Source: Aerobium sp039839275 (GTDB lineage Bacteria > Pseudomonadota > Alphaproteobacteria > Rhizobiales > Rhizobiaceae). Taken from it: DNA of 64,000 nucleotides. Positions within the stretch are counted from its first letter, which is position 1, and the number at the start of each line of letters is the position of its first letter. The stretch spans positions 496,001 through 560,000 of the forward strand of contig NZ_JBDOQP010000002.1 of assembly GCF_039839275.1 (NCBI RefSeq), given 5' to 3'. Both the position numbers and the translations under genes were made by a program. The notes beneath the pieces are model-generated. The model was given only the letters and a program-made list of their open reading frames with translations. It had not been told where the DNA came from and did not search any database. Below are positions 42,459 to 50,722 of the stretch, one piece after another.

Positions 42459-44249
42459 TCAAGCCTCCTTGTGTTTCTTCCGCTTCTTCTTCTTAGCGGG
42501 ACTGTCATTGTCAGCCTTCTGGGAAGGCTGGATGGGTATCATGTGGGCGGTGAGCCGCTTGCGCCGCTCCGCCACATGCGCCGAATGGATCGACGACGCG
42601 CGCGCCACCAGATCCGAAATCGCTTCGTTGGCCGGCCTCACCGGCTTCACTTCAGGCGTCCAGACGTCCACGGGTTCCCTGGCGGTCGCCGGCTTGCGGT
42701 TCCGTGCGACATGCGCCGCCTGGATCGCCGCCGCCTTGGCGGCGAGATCGGCGAAGGACACGCCCTGGGTCGGCGCAGCGCCGGCTCCGGTCACGTCTTC
42801 CGACGGCACGGCAACTGGCTCTACTTCGACCCGGGCAGGCTTTTCTGCCGCCGGCTTCCGGTTGCGCGCGACATGCTCGGCCTGGATCGCCGCTGCGCGC
42901 GCCGCGAGATCGGCGATCGACAGGCCGGGCGGCGCTGCCCGTGATGCGGGTGCAGGCAGCGTCTCGGGTTCGTCCCGCGAAGTATCGATTGGCAGCGGCG
43001 TATCCACCACCTCATCGTCAATCTCGATTCCGGCACTGTTGTGGCCCATCAGCCCATGGTTCGGCGGATCAATGCGTTCGATTGGCTGTTCCGGCTCCGG
43101 ATCATCCTGTCTCGCGGGAGACACCACAGTCACGTCCGGCTTCATCGCGGCGAATGACGGCGCCTGCTTCGACATCCGCCTTGACGCGACATGCGCCGCC
43201 AGCCGCTCGCTGGCACGTTGCGACAAGAGCGCGGCGCTGCCGCTCAACCGGCGTGCCTCATCGGATATGACCGTCCGTGCGGAAACCGTCATCGCCGGTT
43301 GGGATGCGGCCAGGTCCTGCCACGGGTCAGGCCCTGCCTTGGGATCGTAGCGACCGACGAAGGCCGATGGTAGGCTTTGCTCGCGCCGCAGGACACGCAC
43401 GAAGGCCTGCTGAATCGCGCCTGCGCGGGCTGCAAATCCGGCCAGCGACCGCGTCATGCCCGCCATGTCCAGTGGCAGGCGCAGGAATGCCGGCAGCACG
43501 AAGCGCGGCCCGGCGCGCTCAGCTTTCGGCGCAGCGGTAGCGCCGCCGCCGAGATAGGCGCTCACCACGGCGGGATCGTTCATCAGCGCTTCGGCGGTAT
43601 TCTCTCCGGTGACGTGGCCATTCTCGATGAGATAGCCGCGCCGGGCGATCTTGAGGCTCTGCTTGGCATTCTGCTCGACCAGCAGGATGCCGACCCCGGT
43701 CGCGGCCACTTCGGCCAGCGACTTGAACAGTTCCTTAGAGAGTAGAGGCGACAGGCCCAGCGACGGCTCGTCGAGCATCAGGATGTCTGGGCGCGACATC
43801 AGCGCCCGGCCGATCGCCACCATCTGCTGCTCGCCACCCGACATGGTGCGCGCGACCTGTCCCTTGCGCTCCGCGAGCTTGGGGAATAGGCGGTAGATGA
43901 GCGCCAGCGTCTCTGCCTCGTGCGAGCGGGCGCGATTGGCGAATGCGCCGAGCTGCAGATTTTCCGCCACCGTCAGGTCGCCGAAGATGCCGCGACCTTC
44001 AGGCACCAGCGCGATGCCCTCCTCGACGATCTTGTGCGCCTTCATCGCGGTGATCGTCTTGCCGTTCATGACGATCGCGCTGCCTGCTTCGGCAGGAACC
44101 ATGCCGGCGATCGTCTTGAGCAATGTCGACTTGCCGGCCCCGTTGGCGCCGAGGATGACGCAGATCTCGCCCTTTTCCACGCGCAGGCTCACGCCTTCCA
44201 GCGCGCGGTGGCGGCCATAGCTGACGGCGACGTCCTTCACCTCAAGCAT
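42459..44249 (-). CDS. livF: Branched-chain-type ABC ATPase LivF with a 360-residue repeat-bearing C-terminal extension
   Basis: The ATG at 44249 (GGAG nine bases upstream) gives 596 aa; ordinary LivF is about 235-250. Residues 1-236 form a complete ATPase: GANGAGKST (34-42), SGGEQQM (137-143), LMLDEPSLGL (157-166), LLVEQN (189-194). The tail (237-596) is Ala/Pro/Arg/Glu-rich and holds five helices of one pattern: 269-291, 339-360 (weak), 444-467, 498-521 and 543-566. The last three share DLAA-R/K-AAAIQA-HVARNRKPA-type sequence. The end is AKKKKRKKHKEA. Codon use in the tail matches the gene and its frame stays open for about 1.1 kb, so it appears genuine. The start overlaps the livG stop by 8 bp. 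Confidence 0.9.
   Translation of the reverse strand: MLEVKDVAVSYGRHRALEGVSLRVEKGEICVILGANGAGKSTLLKTIAGMVPAEAGSAIVMNGKTITAMKAHKIVEEGIALVPEGRGIFGDLTVAENLQLGAFANRARSHEAETLALIYRLFPKLAERKGQVARTMSGGEQQMVAIGRALMSRPDILMLDEPSLGLSPLLSKELFKSLAEVAATGVGILLVEQNAKQSLKIARRGYLIENGHVTGENTAEALMNDPAVVSAYLGGGATAAPKAERAGPRFVLPAFLRLPLDMAGMTRSLAGFAARAGAIQQAFVRVLRREQSLPSAFVGRYDPKAGPDPWQDLAASQPAMTVSARTVISDEARRLSGSAALLSQRASERLAAHVASRRMSKQAPSFAAMKPDVTVVSPARQDDPEPEQPIERIDPPNHGLMGHNSAGIEIDDEVVDTPLPIDTSRDEPETLPAPASRAAPPGLSIADLAARAAAIQAEHVARNRKPAAEKPARVEVEPVAVPSEDVTGAGAAPTQGVSFADLAAKAAAIQAAHVARNRKPATAREPVDVWTPEVKPVRPANEAISDLVARASSIHSAHVAERRKRLTAHMIPIQPSQKADNDSPAKKKKRKKHKEA
42552..42920 (-). repeat. Three tandem-type coding repeats in the livF tail
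   Basis: Segments 42849-42920, 42687-42758 and 42552-42623 each encode a 24-residue unit. The first two agree at most nucleotide positions over about 72 bp, pointing to relatively recent internal duplication; the third is diverged. Confidence 0.85.
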
Positions 44250-44973
44250 CGTCGTCGTCTCCCAGATACGCACGCACGACTTCCGGGTCGGACAGCGTCT
44301 CCGCCACGCCGCCTTCGGCGATCCTGACGCCGCTCGACATCACCACGCAGCGGTCGCACAGCGTCCGGATCGCGTCCATGACGTGCTCGACCATGATGAT
44401 CGTGCGGCCCTCATGGCGCAGCTCGTCTATCAGCGAAATGCCGATCTTCAGCTCGCTGGGGTTGAGGCCAGCCAGCCATTCGTCGAGCAGCAGCACGCGC
44501 GGGTCCGACGCCAGCGCCCGGGCAAGCTCGACGCGCTTCTGGTCGATATAGGTCATCGACGACACCGGCATGTGGGCGCGGTCGGCCAGCCCCACGCGGT
44601 CGAGCAGGGTGTGAGCCAGAGCCCGCGCATCGTCGCCCCACAGCCGCCTGTGGCCGAAGACCGCGCCGGCGGTGACGTTCTGCGCCGCGTCCAGCGAGGG
44701 CAGTATCTTCACGAGCTGGAACGTCCGGGCGATGCCCTTGCGCGCAATGTGATGCGCGGCGAGCCCCGAAATCGTCTCGCCCTCCAGAAGGATGGCGCCC
44801 GACGTCGGCTTGAGTGCGCCCGAGATAAGATTGAGCATCGTGGTCTTGCCAGACCCGTTCGGCCCGATCAGCCCGAGCAGCTCGCCTTGCCGAACGTCGA
44901 ACGAAACGTCGTTGACGGCGACGAGGCCGCCAAACGTCTTGCGCGCGGCGCGGACGGAAAGAGCGGGGGTCAT
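44242..44973 (-). CDS. livG: Branched-chain-type ABC ATPase LivG with atypical signature motif
   Basis: This is a 243-aa ATPase. Walker A is GPNGSGKTTML and the LivG-type GIARTFQLVKILPSL is present. The ABC signature, normally LSYG or LSGG, reads MTYIDQKRVELARALA, and Walker B is VLLLDEWLAGLNP with Trp in place of Pro. The H-loop region IMVEHVMDAI is intact. It works with the LivF encoded downstream and the LivM/LivH permeases. Palindrome C separates it from livM. The deviations are coherent and the frame is intact, so it looks like a divergent clade, not a pseudogene. Confidence 0.9.
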   Translation of the reverse strand: MTPALSVRAARKTFGGLVAVNDVSFDVRQGELLGLIGPNGSGKTTMLNLISGALKPTSGAILLEGETISGLAAHHIARKGIARTFQLVKILPSLDAAQNVTAGAVFGHRRLWGDDARALAHTLLDRVGLADRAHMPVSSMTYIDQKRVELARALASDPRVLLLDEWLAGLNPSELKIGISLIDELRHEGRTIIMVEHVMDAIRTLCDRCVVMSSGVRIAEGGVAETLSDPEVVRAYLGDDDDA

Positions 44974-44998
44974 GACAGGATCTCGCTTCGAGGCGCTC

Positions 44999-45166
44999 TA
45001 CGTTGCCCCCCTCTGTCTTGCCGGACATCTCCCCCACGAGGGGGGAGATCAGATTGGACTTCCGTTTTCGCCAATAGCGCCCCTCGCTGGATGAATGCAA
45101 AGCGCGAAGCTGCCCATCTCCCCCCTCGTGGGGGAGATGTCCGGCAGGACAGAGGGGGGCGCGAAG
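44999..45166. repeat. Intergenic palindromic element, copy C (168 bp), inside the liv operon
   Basis: Arms 44999-45049 and 45116-45166 are near-perfect reverse complements and match copies A and B; the 66-bp loop shares TTCGCCAAT with copy B at the same offset. It lies between livM and livG, so it will be part of the operon mRNA. Copies B and C also share AAGGAACGCGAC just beyond the right arm. Confidence 0.9.
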
Positions 45167-45190
45167 GAACGCGACGTGGAAACCCAGCCC

Positions 45191-46168
45191 TCATGCCGCC
45201 CTCTCCGCACTTGCCGCCGCCCCGTTCCGCGCGCGCCACTTCGCCCGTGCCTGCTCGATCACGCCCGTCACCCCGTTTGGGATGAAATAGACGATGGCGA
45301 GGAAGGCGAGGCCGATCACGATCGAAGTGTGGTTCGGGAAACGCGAATTGACGATGTCCATGACGATGGTGAACGGGATGACGCCGACCAGCGGACCCCA
45401 CAGCCGCTTGGTACCGCCCAGCAGCGCCATGATGACGACGAGGAACGAGATCATCGGGTTGAAGGCCGAGGTCGGCTGGATATAGGCATAGCGCGGGGCG
45501 CAGATGGCGCCGACGATGCCGATGAACGCGCCGGAGATCATGAACAGGATGATCTTCGAGCGTGCCGTGTCGATGCCGACATGTCGCGCCACGGTCTCGT
45601 CGTTGCCGATGATCTGCATGGCGAAGCCGAGACGCGAGCGATTGATCGCCCAGCCCGTGACGAACACCACGACGGTGAGCGCCAGCAGCATCCAGTAGAT
45701 GTGCATCTCGCGGAAATCGGTGAAGACGTAGAGGCCCATCTTGCCGGTGAACTTCGCCTGCCCCCAAGTCATGAGCTGGCGCACGAGTTCCGCCAGCCCC
45801 AGCGTGAAGATCACGAAATAGACGCCCGACAGCCTCAGCGTCGCCGCACCGACGAGCCCCGCCACCACCGCCGCGACCACCGCACCCAGTCCAACCAGCA
45901 ACGGAAAGGGCAGGAAGTCGATCCACAGCGCGACCGAATAGGTCCCGAGGCCGAAAAAGGCCGCCGTTGCCAGCGAGACGTAATGCGTCGGCCCCGAGAA
46001 CAGCGACCACGCGGTGCACAGTGCCGCATACATCATGATGTTGACGGACAGCGACAGGTAATAGCCCTGATCCACGAGCGGCAGCAGCGCGGCCACGGCG
46101 GCGACGACCGCGCCCACCGCTCCGATGCGCAGTTCCTTCTGCGTCAGGTCGAACGGAAGCGCGCTCAC
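45191..46168 (-). CDS. livM: Branched-chain-type ABC permease LivM
   Basis: This is a 325-aa permease starting at GTG 46168, which overlaps the livH stop by four bases. It contains about ten membrane helices, GPTHYVSLATAAFFGLGTYSVAL near the N-terminal third (the SLGHAAFFGLGAY-type motif, here diverged), TLRLSGVYFVIFTLGLAELVR, the coupling region NDETVARHVGIDTARSKI, and MALLGGTKRLWGPLVG. It forms the channel with LivH. The substrate is not predictable; the operon's aldehyde dehydrogenase hints at a catabolised organic compound. Confidence 0.93.
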   Translation of the reverse strand: MSALPFDLTQKELRIGAVGAVVAAVAALLPLVDQGYYLSLSVNIMMYAALCTAWSLFSGPTHYVSLATAAFFGLGTYSVALWIDFLPFPLLVGLGAVVAAVVAGLVGAATLRLSGVYFVIFTLGLAELVRQLMTWGQAKFTGKMGLYVFTDFREMHIYWMLLALTVVVFVTGWAINRSRLGFAMQIIGNDETVARHVGIDTARSKIILFMISGAFIGIVGAICAPRYAYIQPTSAFNPMISFLVVIMALLGGTKRLWGPLVGVIPFTIVMDIVNSRFPNHTSIVIGLAFLAIVYFIPNGVTGVIEQARAKWRARNGAAASAERAA

Positions 46169-47031
46169 GTCGTCTGTCTCCCGAACATGCCTTGCGGCCT
46201 GAACAGAAGCACGATGATGAACAGCGCGTAGGTCGCTGCGAGCGTCAGTCCGGGATCGATCAGGCTTGCCACCGCGGTTTCCGCAAGGCCCAGTATCAGG
46301 GCGGCAAGCACCGCGCCGCGTACGTCGCCGACACCGCCCATGATGACGATGATCAGCGCCTTCATGGTGAAGGTGATGCCCATCGCCGCGTTGAAGGTGT
46401 AGAAGGTCGACAGCAGCGCTCCGCCGCAGGCCGTCAGCGCGCCACCCAGCGCGAATGCGATCGCAGCGGTACGGGCGACGTCGATGGCGACGAGATTGGC
46501 CGAGGCCGGATCGGCCGCGACCGCGCGCACCGCCGTACCCTGCCGCGTATGATAAAGGAAGTAATAGAGCGCCCCCGCGATCACCACCGCGGCGGAAAAG
46601 GCGACGACACGGTTGAGGCCATAGGCTGAACCGAAGATCACGAAGCGCTCGGCGAGGAACTGGTAGTTGAAATATTCGCCGCCGAAGCCGAGCAGCATCA
46701 GCCCCTGCAGCAGGAACAGCAGGCCGAAGGTCGCCAGGATGGAGTCCACCTCCAGCATGCCCTTGTTCTTTGCCCGCTTGACCAGCGGCCGCAGCGCGAT
46801 CTGGTAAACACCCCAGTTGAAGGCGAAGGCGAGCGGCGCGATGATCGCCAGCCCGAGGATCGGATTGATGGCGAAGGAGGCGTAAAGCCAGAAGGCGATG
46901 AAGCATCCGGCCACCAGCGTCTCGCCATTGGCGAGATTCATGATGCGGGCGACGCCATATTGCAGCGTCAGCCCCAGCGCGATCAGCGCATAGGTGCCGC
47001 TCAGCAAGATGCCGGTGACGATGATCTGCAT
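46165..47031 (-). CDS. livH: Branched-chain-type ABC permease LivH
   Basis: This is a 288-aa permease opening MQIIVTGILLSGTYALIALG, with the LivH hallmark LTLQYGVARIMNLANGE (normally FGVMRVINFAHGE), the coupling loop RQGTAVRAVAADPASANLVAID and IVIMGGVGDVRGAVLAAL. It pairs with LivM, overlapping by four bases. It lies 76 bp downstream of the binding protein gene. Confidence 0.93.
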   Translation of the reverse strand: MQIIVTGILLSGTYALIALGLTLQYGVARIMNLANGETLVAGCFIAFWLYASFAINPILGLAIIAPLAFAFNWGVYQIALRPLVKRAKNKGMLEVDSILATFGLLFLLQGLMLLGFGGEYFNYQFLAERFVIFGSAYGLNRVVAFSAAVVIAGALYYFLYHTRQGTAVRAVAADPASANLVAIDVARTAAIAFALGGALTACGGALLSTFYTFNAAMGITFTMKALIIVIMGGVGDVRGAVLAALILGLAETAVASLIDPGLTLAATYALFIIVLLFRPQGMFGRQTT

Positions 47032-47107
47032 GTGACGTCTCTACCGCTAGTGCCATCCGGCGCGAGCCTTGCTCGCGCCGGAGAGTTGTCCGAGATCGGC
47101 GGGGATA

Positions 47108-48307
47108 TTACTCCCAGCCTTCCTTCTTGACCGGCTCCTGGGCCACGTCCATGCCGTCGGCCGCAACCGCGACGAAGACGCCGTCGCGCCACTGGCCCAC
47201 GGTCCAGACATTCGGATTGACGTTGTTTTCGAACTTCACCTCACCGATCACCGTATCGAAGGTGCCGTTCTTGATCGCCTCGACGACGGCGGCGCGGTCC
47301 TTGGTTCCCGCAGCCACGATCGCCTGTTCGAGCACCTGCAGGCCGGCATAGGTGGTGGCGCTCGCCCAGAAGTCCGGACCCTGGCCGGCCGCGGCCGTGT
47401 GACGCTCGATATAGTCGGCGATCTTCGGATCGGCGACGTTGATGCCGCCGATGCCGATCACGCCTTCGGCGGCGGCTCCAAAGCGGGCCGCATAGGGCGG
47501 GAACGCCGTGCCGACGCCGACATAGAAAGCGCCGACGTCCAGGTCCTGAATCTGCGCCTGCTCGGTCAGCGCAAAAGTGTCGCCTGGATAGGAGAAGCCG
47601 ATGAAGGCGTCGGGCGCCGCATCCTTGGCCCCGCTGATGATCGGCGCGACGTCCTGTGTGCCGAGCGGATAGGAGGCCTCATACACCACTTCGAAGTTGG
47701 CTGCCTCGAGTGCAGGCTTTGCAGCGCCTGCCAGTTCGAGGCCGAACGCATCGGCAACATGCACGAGTGCGACCTTGTTGCCGATGTCGCCCTTGTCGCG
47801 AAGCATCGTCAGCGTTTGGACGGCACCCTCGGCAAGCTGTGTGGCGGTACCCAGCATCCAGAACGAGTTCGGCCAACGCGCCGCGAAGTCCTCGACGCCG
47901 TCGGTGGCGGCGCTGGTGGTGATGTGCGGATAGCCGTGCTGGGCAATCATCGGCGCGGTCGCGACATTGATGCCGGTGGAGTACGGGGTGACGATGAAGT
48001 CGACCTGATCCTGTGTCGCCATGCGCTGGATGTTCTGGATCGCGGTTTCGGCGCTGGTCTGGTCGTCGTATTCGACCAACTCGATCGTGTGCTTGGTGCC
48101 GCCGATATCCAGCCCGCCACGTTCGTTGACCTCGTTGACCCACATATGAACGTTAGGCCAATGGGTCATCGCCGCGCCGCCGGCCAGCGGCCCGGTCTTC
48201 GGCGCGCTGGCGCCGATCTTCAAGACTTCCTGGGCAAATGATGCGCCGCTCGTGGCGCCAAGCACTGCAACGGATGTTGCAAGCGCGATAAACGTACGTC
48301 TCAACAT
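47108..48307 (-). CDS. livK: Branched-chain-type ABC substrate-binding protein (LivK family)
   Basis: The ATG at 48307 follows GGGAGGAAACC and gives 399 aa. The Sec signal MLRRTFIALATSVAVLGATS continues to a cleavage after SFA near residue 25. The mature protein has the family start VLKIGASAPKTGPLAGGAAM, VEYDDQTSAETAIQNIQRM and GFSYPGDTFALTEQA. It is a periplasmic type-I binding protein for an amino acid, amide or aromatic acid. It is the first gene of the liv-aldehyde dehydrogenase operon, and its long upstream region carries two TGTATACA sites. Confidence 0.93.
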   Translation of the reverse strand: MLRRTFIALATSVAVLGATSGASFAQEVLKIGASAPKTGPLAGGAAMTHWPNVHMWVNEVNERGGLDIGGTKHTIELVEYDDQTSAETAIQNIQRMATQDQVDFIVTPYSTGINVATAPMIAQHGYPHITTSAATDGVEDFAARWPNSFWMLGTATQLAEGAVQTLTMLRDKGDIGNKVALVHVADAFGLELAGAAKPALEAANFEVVYEASYPLGTQDVAPIISGAKDAAPDAFIGFSYPGDTFALTEQAQIQDLDVGAFYVGVGTAFPPYAARFGAAAEGVIGIGGINVADPKIADYIERHTAAAGQGPDFWASATTYAGLQVLEQAIVAAGTKDRAAVVEAIKNGTFDTVIGEVKFENNVNPNVWTVGQWRDGVFVAVAADGMDVAQEPVKKEGWE

Positions 48308-48638
48308 GGTTTCCTCCCTGTTAACCAAAAAAACTGTGGCTCTCCCTTCCGATATCGCACGCTTGCGGCCTCCTCCGGCTCTTGCGAACGAACGATATGG
48401 AAACTTCATGCTCTGAACGGCTTCGATTCCTCCCACCCGATCGTAGCGACAGAAACCAGATTATTGGCTTTCCGGCGTTCTGTCACCGCTGATTCTTCAA
48501 GATTGTATACACATGCGCACGACGCGCGGAAGTCAATTCCGCCGGGATGTCACGATACCGTTAATGCGTCGCGCCGAGCGAGGGTGAAATCCGGTTCGCC
48601 GGAAATGCCGCGGTGTATACATTATAGGCAGGGGCGCT
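48308..48638 (-). promoter_or_regulatory. livK upstream region, 331 bp, with two TGTATACA palindromes
   Basis: No gene is visible. Perfect octamers TGTATACA occur at 48504-48511 and 48614-48621, centres 110 bp apart; such palindromes are typical binding sites of GntR-family repressors. The same octamer occurs in the fds control region. No GntR gene of that type is in the window, and no -10/-35 pair is clear. Confidence 0.5.
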
Positions 48639-49565
48639 TCAGGCGTGGCGGGCCGCGTAGAATCGCCCCAGCAACATCGGCGTCAGGTACATCGGTATCT
48701 GGTAGCAGCCGATGAAAAGCAGCAGCGGGTCTGTCACCGACAGCGGCAGCGCGGTGAGGAAGATGCCGATGTTGCGGTTGCCCGTGACGATGCCGTACGG
48801 CACCGCGACGCGGTCCCGTCCCGCACGCCGCAATGCCGCCGTCGTTGCTATCTGAAGCACGAAATTGACGGCGAAGGCGACGGCGAGGTTGATCGCAAGG
48901 CCCACCGGGTCGGCGGTAATCGCCGGCCCGACCGCCGACATCAGCCCGATCACCACCACGCCGAGCAGGATCGCCGAGACGCCGTCGATGGACTTTATGG
49001 CGTCCGGCCCCGGATCGCGCATCACGAAGGCCCTGACGAGAAAACCGCAGGCGACCGCGATGGCGATGACCAGCAACAGCCGGCCGGCGGCCAGAAGCAC
49101 CGCTCCGCCGCCATCGAGGGCAGGCAGCAGCCAGAAGACGGGAATGACCGTCAGCGGCAGCAGCGCCGTGCCGAAGATCATCACCCGCAGCGCCGGCGCC
49201 GGATCGTTCCCGGTCATGATGGTGATGCTGGGACTGCCGCTGATCGGTGCTGCGGCGGCCATCAGGATGAGCCCCATGGCCAGCGGCCCCGTCCATCCGG
49301 CAGCGAGAAAAGCCATCGTAAGAAGAAGCGGAAAGGCGAGCTGGGTAATCGCCAGCACGCCGAGCGTGCTTCCCACATCCGCCATCGCGCCCATCGCGGC
49401 GCGCGGCCCTATGCGCAGCGCGGCGAAGAAAAGAAGGGCTGCGATCGTCTCCGGAATCCAGTCGCGCATGACCAGCGCCAGGCCGGGCAGCGCGATGCCG
49501 AGCACCAGACCGAGGATCAGCAACGCCCTGCCATGGCGCGCGGCCAGATGCATCAAGGCCGTCAT
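48639..49565 (-). CDS. Bile acid:sodium symporter (BASS)-family transporter
   Basis: This is a 308-aa protein with about ten membrane helices and the BASS/ACR3-fold features MAAAAPISGSPSITIMTGND (a helix-break motif in the first half) and YGIVTGNRNIGIFLTALP with FIGCYQIPMYLTP in the second half. The family exports or imports organic anions with sodium. It is the last gene of the ten-gene run that begins with the TetR gene near 58.4 kb, 31 bp after the flavoenzyme gene, so it may move a product or alternative substrate of that pathway. Confidence 0.78.
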   Translation of the reverse strand: MTALMHLAARHGRALLILGLVLGIALPGLALVMRDWIPETIAALLFFAALRIGPRAAMGAMADVGSTLGVLAITQLAFPLLLTMAFLAAGWTGPLAMGLILMAAAAPISGSPSITIMTGNDPAPALRVMIFGTALLPLTVIPVFWLLPALDGGGAVLLAAGRLLLVIAIAVACGFLVRAFVMRDPGPDAIKSIDGVSAILLGVVVIGLMSAVGPAITADPVGLAINLAVAFAVNFVLQIATTAALRRAGRDRVAVPYGIVTGNRNIGIFLTALPLSVTDPLLLFIGCYQIPMYLTPMLLGRFYAARHA

Positions 49566-49596
49566 GCGCCACCTGTCAATCGTCGATACTCATGCG

Positions 49597-50703
49597 TCAC
49601 TGCGGAAAGCGCCTGGGAGACATCGCCTCTGCGGCGGCGGCCAAACTCGCCGGCAGTTCTTCGCCGAGCAGGATGTTGCTGGCCACCTGGGATAGTGCCG
49701 GCGACGTCTGGATGCCGTATCCGCCCTGCCCCGCCAACCAGAAAAAGCCATCGATCCCCGCGTCGAAGCCGACGACGGGCGTTCGATCCGGCGCGAAGGT
49801 CCTGAGCCCCGCCCAACTCGTCTCGACGCGCGTCACCTCCGCCAGCACCGCCTGCTGGTAGCGGTCCAGCCCTTCGGCCAGAACCATGTCGTCGACGAAC
49901 GCATCATGCGGCTCGACCGGATCCTCGTCGCCAGGCGACACCAGCAGGCGCCCGGCGTCCGGCTTGAAATACCAGTGGTCACCGGAACTCGACACCAGCG
50001 GCCAATGCCGGCAGTCATAGCCATCCGGGCACGGCAGAACCGCCATCGTCCGGCGCATCGGCACCAGCCCGACGCGCGGCACCTCGCAGGCCGCAGCGAC
50101 CGTATCCGCCCATGCGCCGGCCGCATTGACGATCACATTCGCCTCGATCGCGCCCGCGCTCGTTTCGACCAGCCATTTCCCCGCCGAGCGGCGTGCGCCC
50201 GTCAGTGCGGCGTCGAGTTGGATCACGCAGCCCTTGCCCCGCGCCTTTCTCAGCCATCCCTGGTGCAGCGCATTGACGTCGATGTCGCTTGCATCGGGTT
50301 CATAGGCGGATGCGACGATACCGGAGGGATCGAGCAGCGGCACCATTTCCGCCGCGCCTTCCGCGCTGAACGGCACCAGCCCGTCCGACTCTGCCAGCAG
50401 GGCCTCGTGGTCGCCAAGGTCGTCCTTCCCGGCGACGAAGAGGATGCCGCGCGGCGACAGCAGCGGCTCGGGGAAATATTCCGGCTCCGGCATGTCGAAC
50501 AGCGGCCTGCTGGCGGCACTGAGCGCGCGAATGACGGCGTTGCCGTAGTTCTGGATGAAGATCGCGGCGGAGCGCCCGGTCGAATGGTGGCCGGGGCGCG
50601 CCTCCTGCTCGAGCAGGATCACGTCGCGCCGGCCATCGATGGCGGCGGCGAGACCGGCCCCGGCGATACCGGCGCCGACGATGAGGATATCGGTTGAAAG
50701 CAT
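49597..50703 (-). CDS. FAD-dependent D-amino acid dehydrogenase, D-arginine dehydrogenase-like
   Basis: The ATG at 50703 gives 368 aa. The dinucleotide fold is ILIVGAGIAGAGLAAAI, and the DAO-family layout closely follows Pseudomonas D-arginine dehydrogenase: GHHSTGRSAAIFIQNYG, SAASRPLFDMPE, PDASDIDVNALHQGWLRKA, VNAAGAWADTVA, HWYFKPDAGRLLVSPGDEDP, AGQGGYGIQTSPAL and a terminal SPRRFP. It probably oxidises a D-amino acid to a 2-oxo acid and passes electrons to a quinone or other acceptor. The residues that fix guanidinium specificity cannot be verified here. It is 19 bp downstream of the deacetylase gene. Confidence 0.85.
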   Translation of the reverse strand: MLSTDILIVGAGIAGAGLAAAIDGRRDVILLEQEARPGHHSTGRSAAIFIQNYGNAVIRALSAASRPLFDMPEPEYFPEPLLSPRGILFVAGKDDLGDHEALLAESDGLVPFSAEGAAEMVPLLDPSGIVASAYEPDASDIDVNALHQGWLRKARGKGCVIQLDAALTGARRSAGKWLVETSAGAIEANVIVNAAGAWADTVAAACEVPRVGLVPMRRTMAVLPCPDGYDCRHWPLVSSSGDHWYFKPDAGRLLVSPGDEDPVEPHDAFVDDMVLAEGLDRYQQAVLAEVTRVETSWAGLRTFAPDRTPVVGFDAGIDGFFWLAGQGGYGIQTSPALSQVASNILLGEELPASLAAAAEAMSPRRFPQ

Positions 50704-50722
50704 GGTTGCGCTCTTCCGCCTT

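Noticed and set aside
42459..43541. livF tail as a separate downstream gene or a frameshift fusion
   Set aside because: The frame is continuous from the ATPase, there is no internal start with a good Shine-Dalgarno, and codon use stays gene-like to the stop three bases before the aldehyde dehydrogenase start.
44242..44973. livG as a pseudogene because of its altered signature motif
   Set aside because: The frame, length, Walker A and H-loop are intact and it overlaps livF, so it appears to be a divergent but expressed ATPase.
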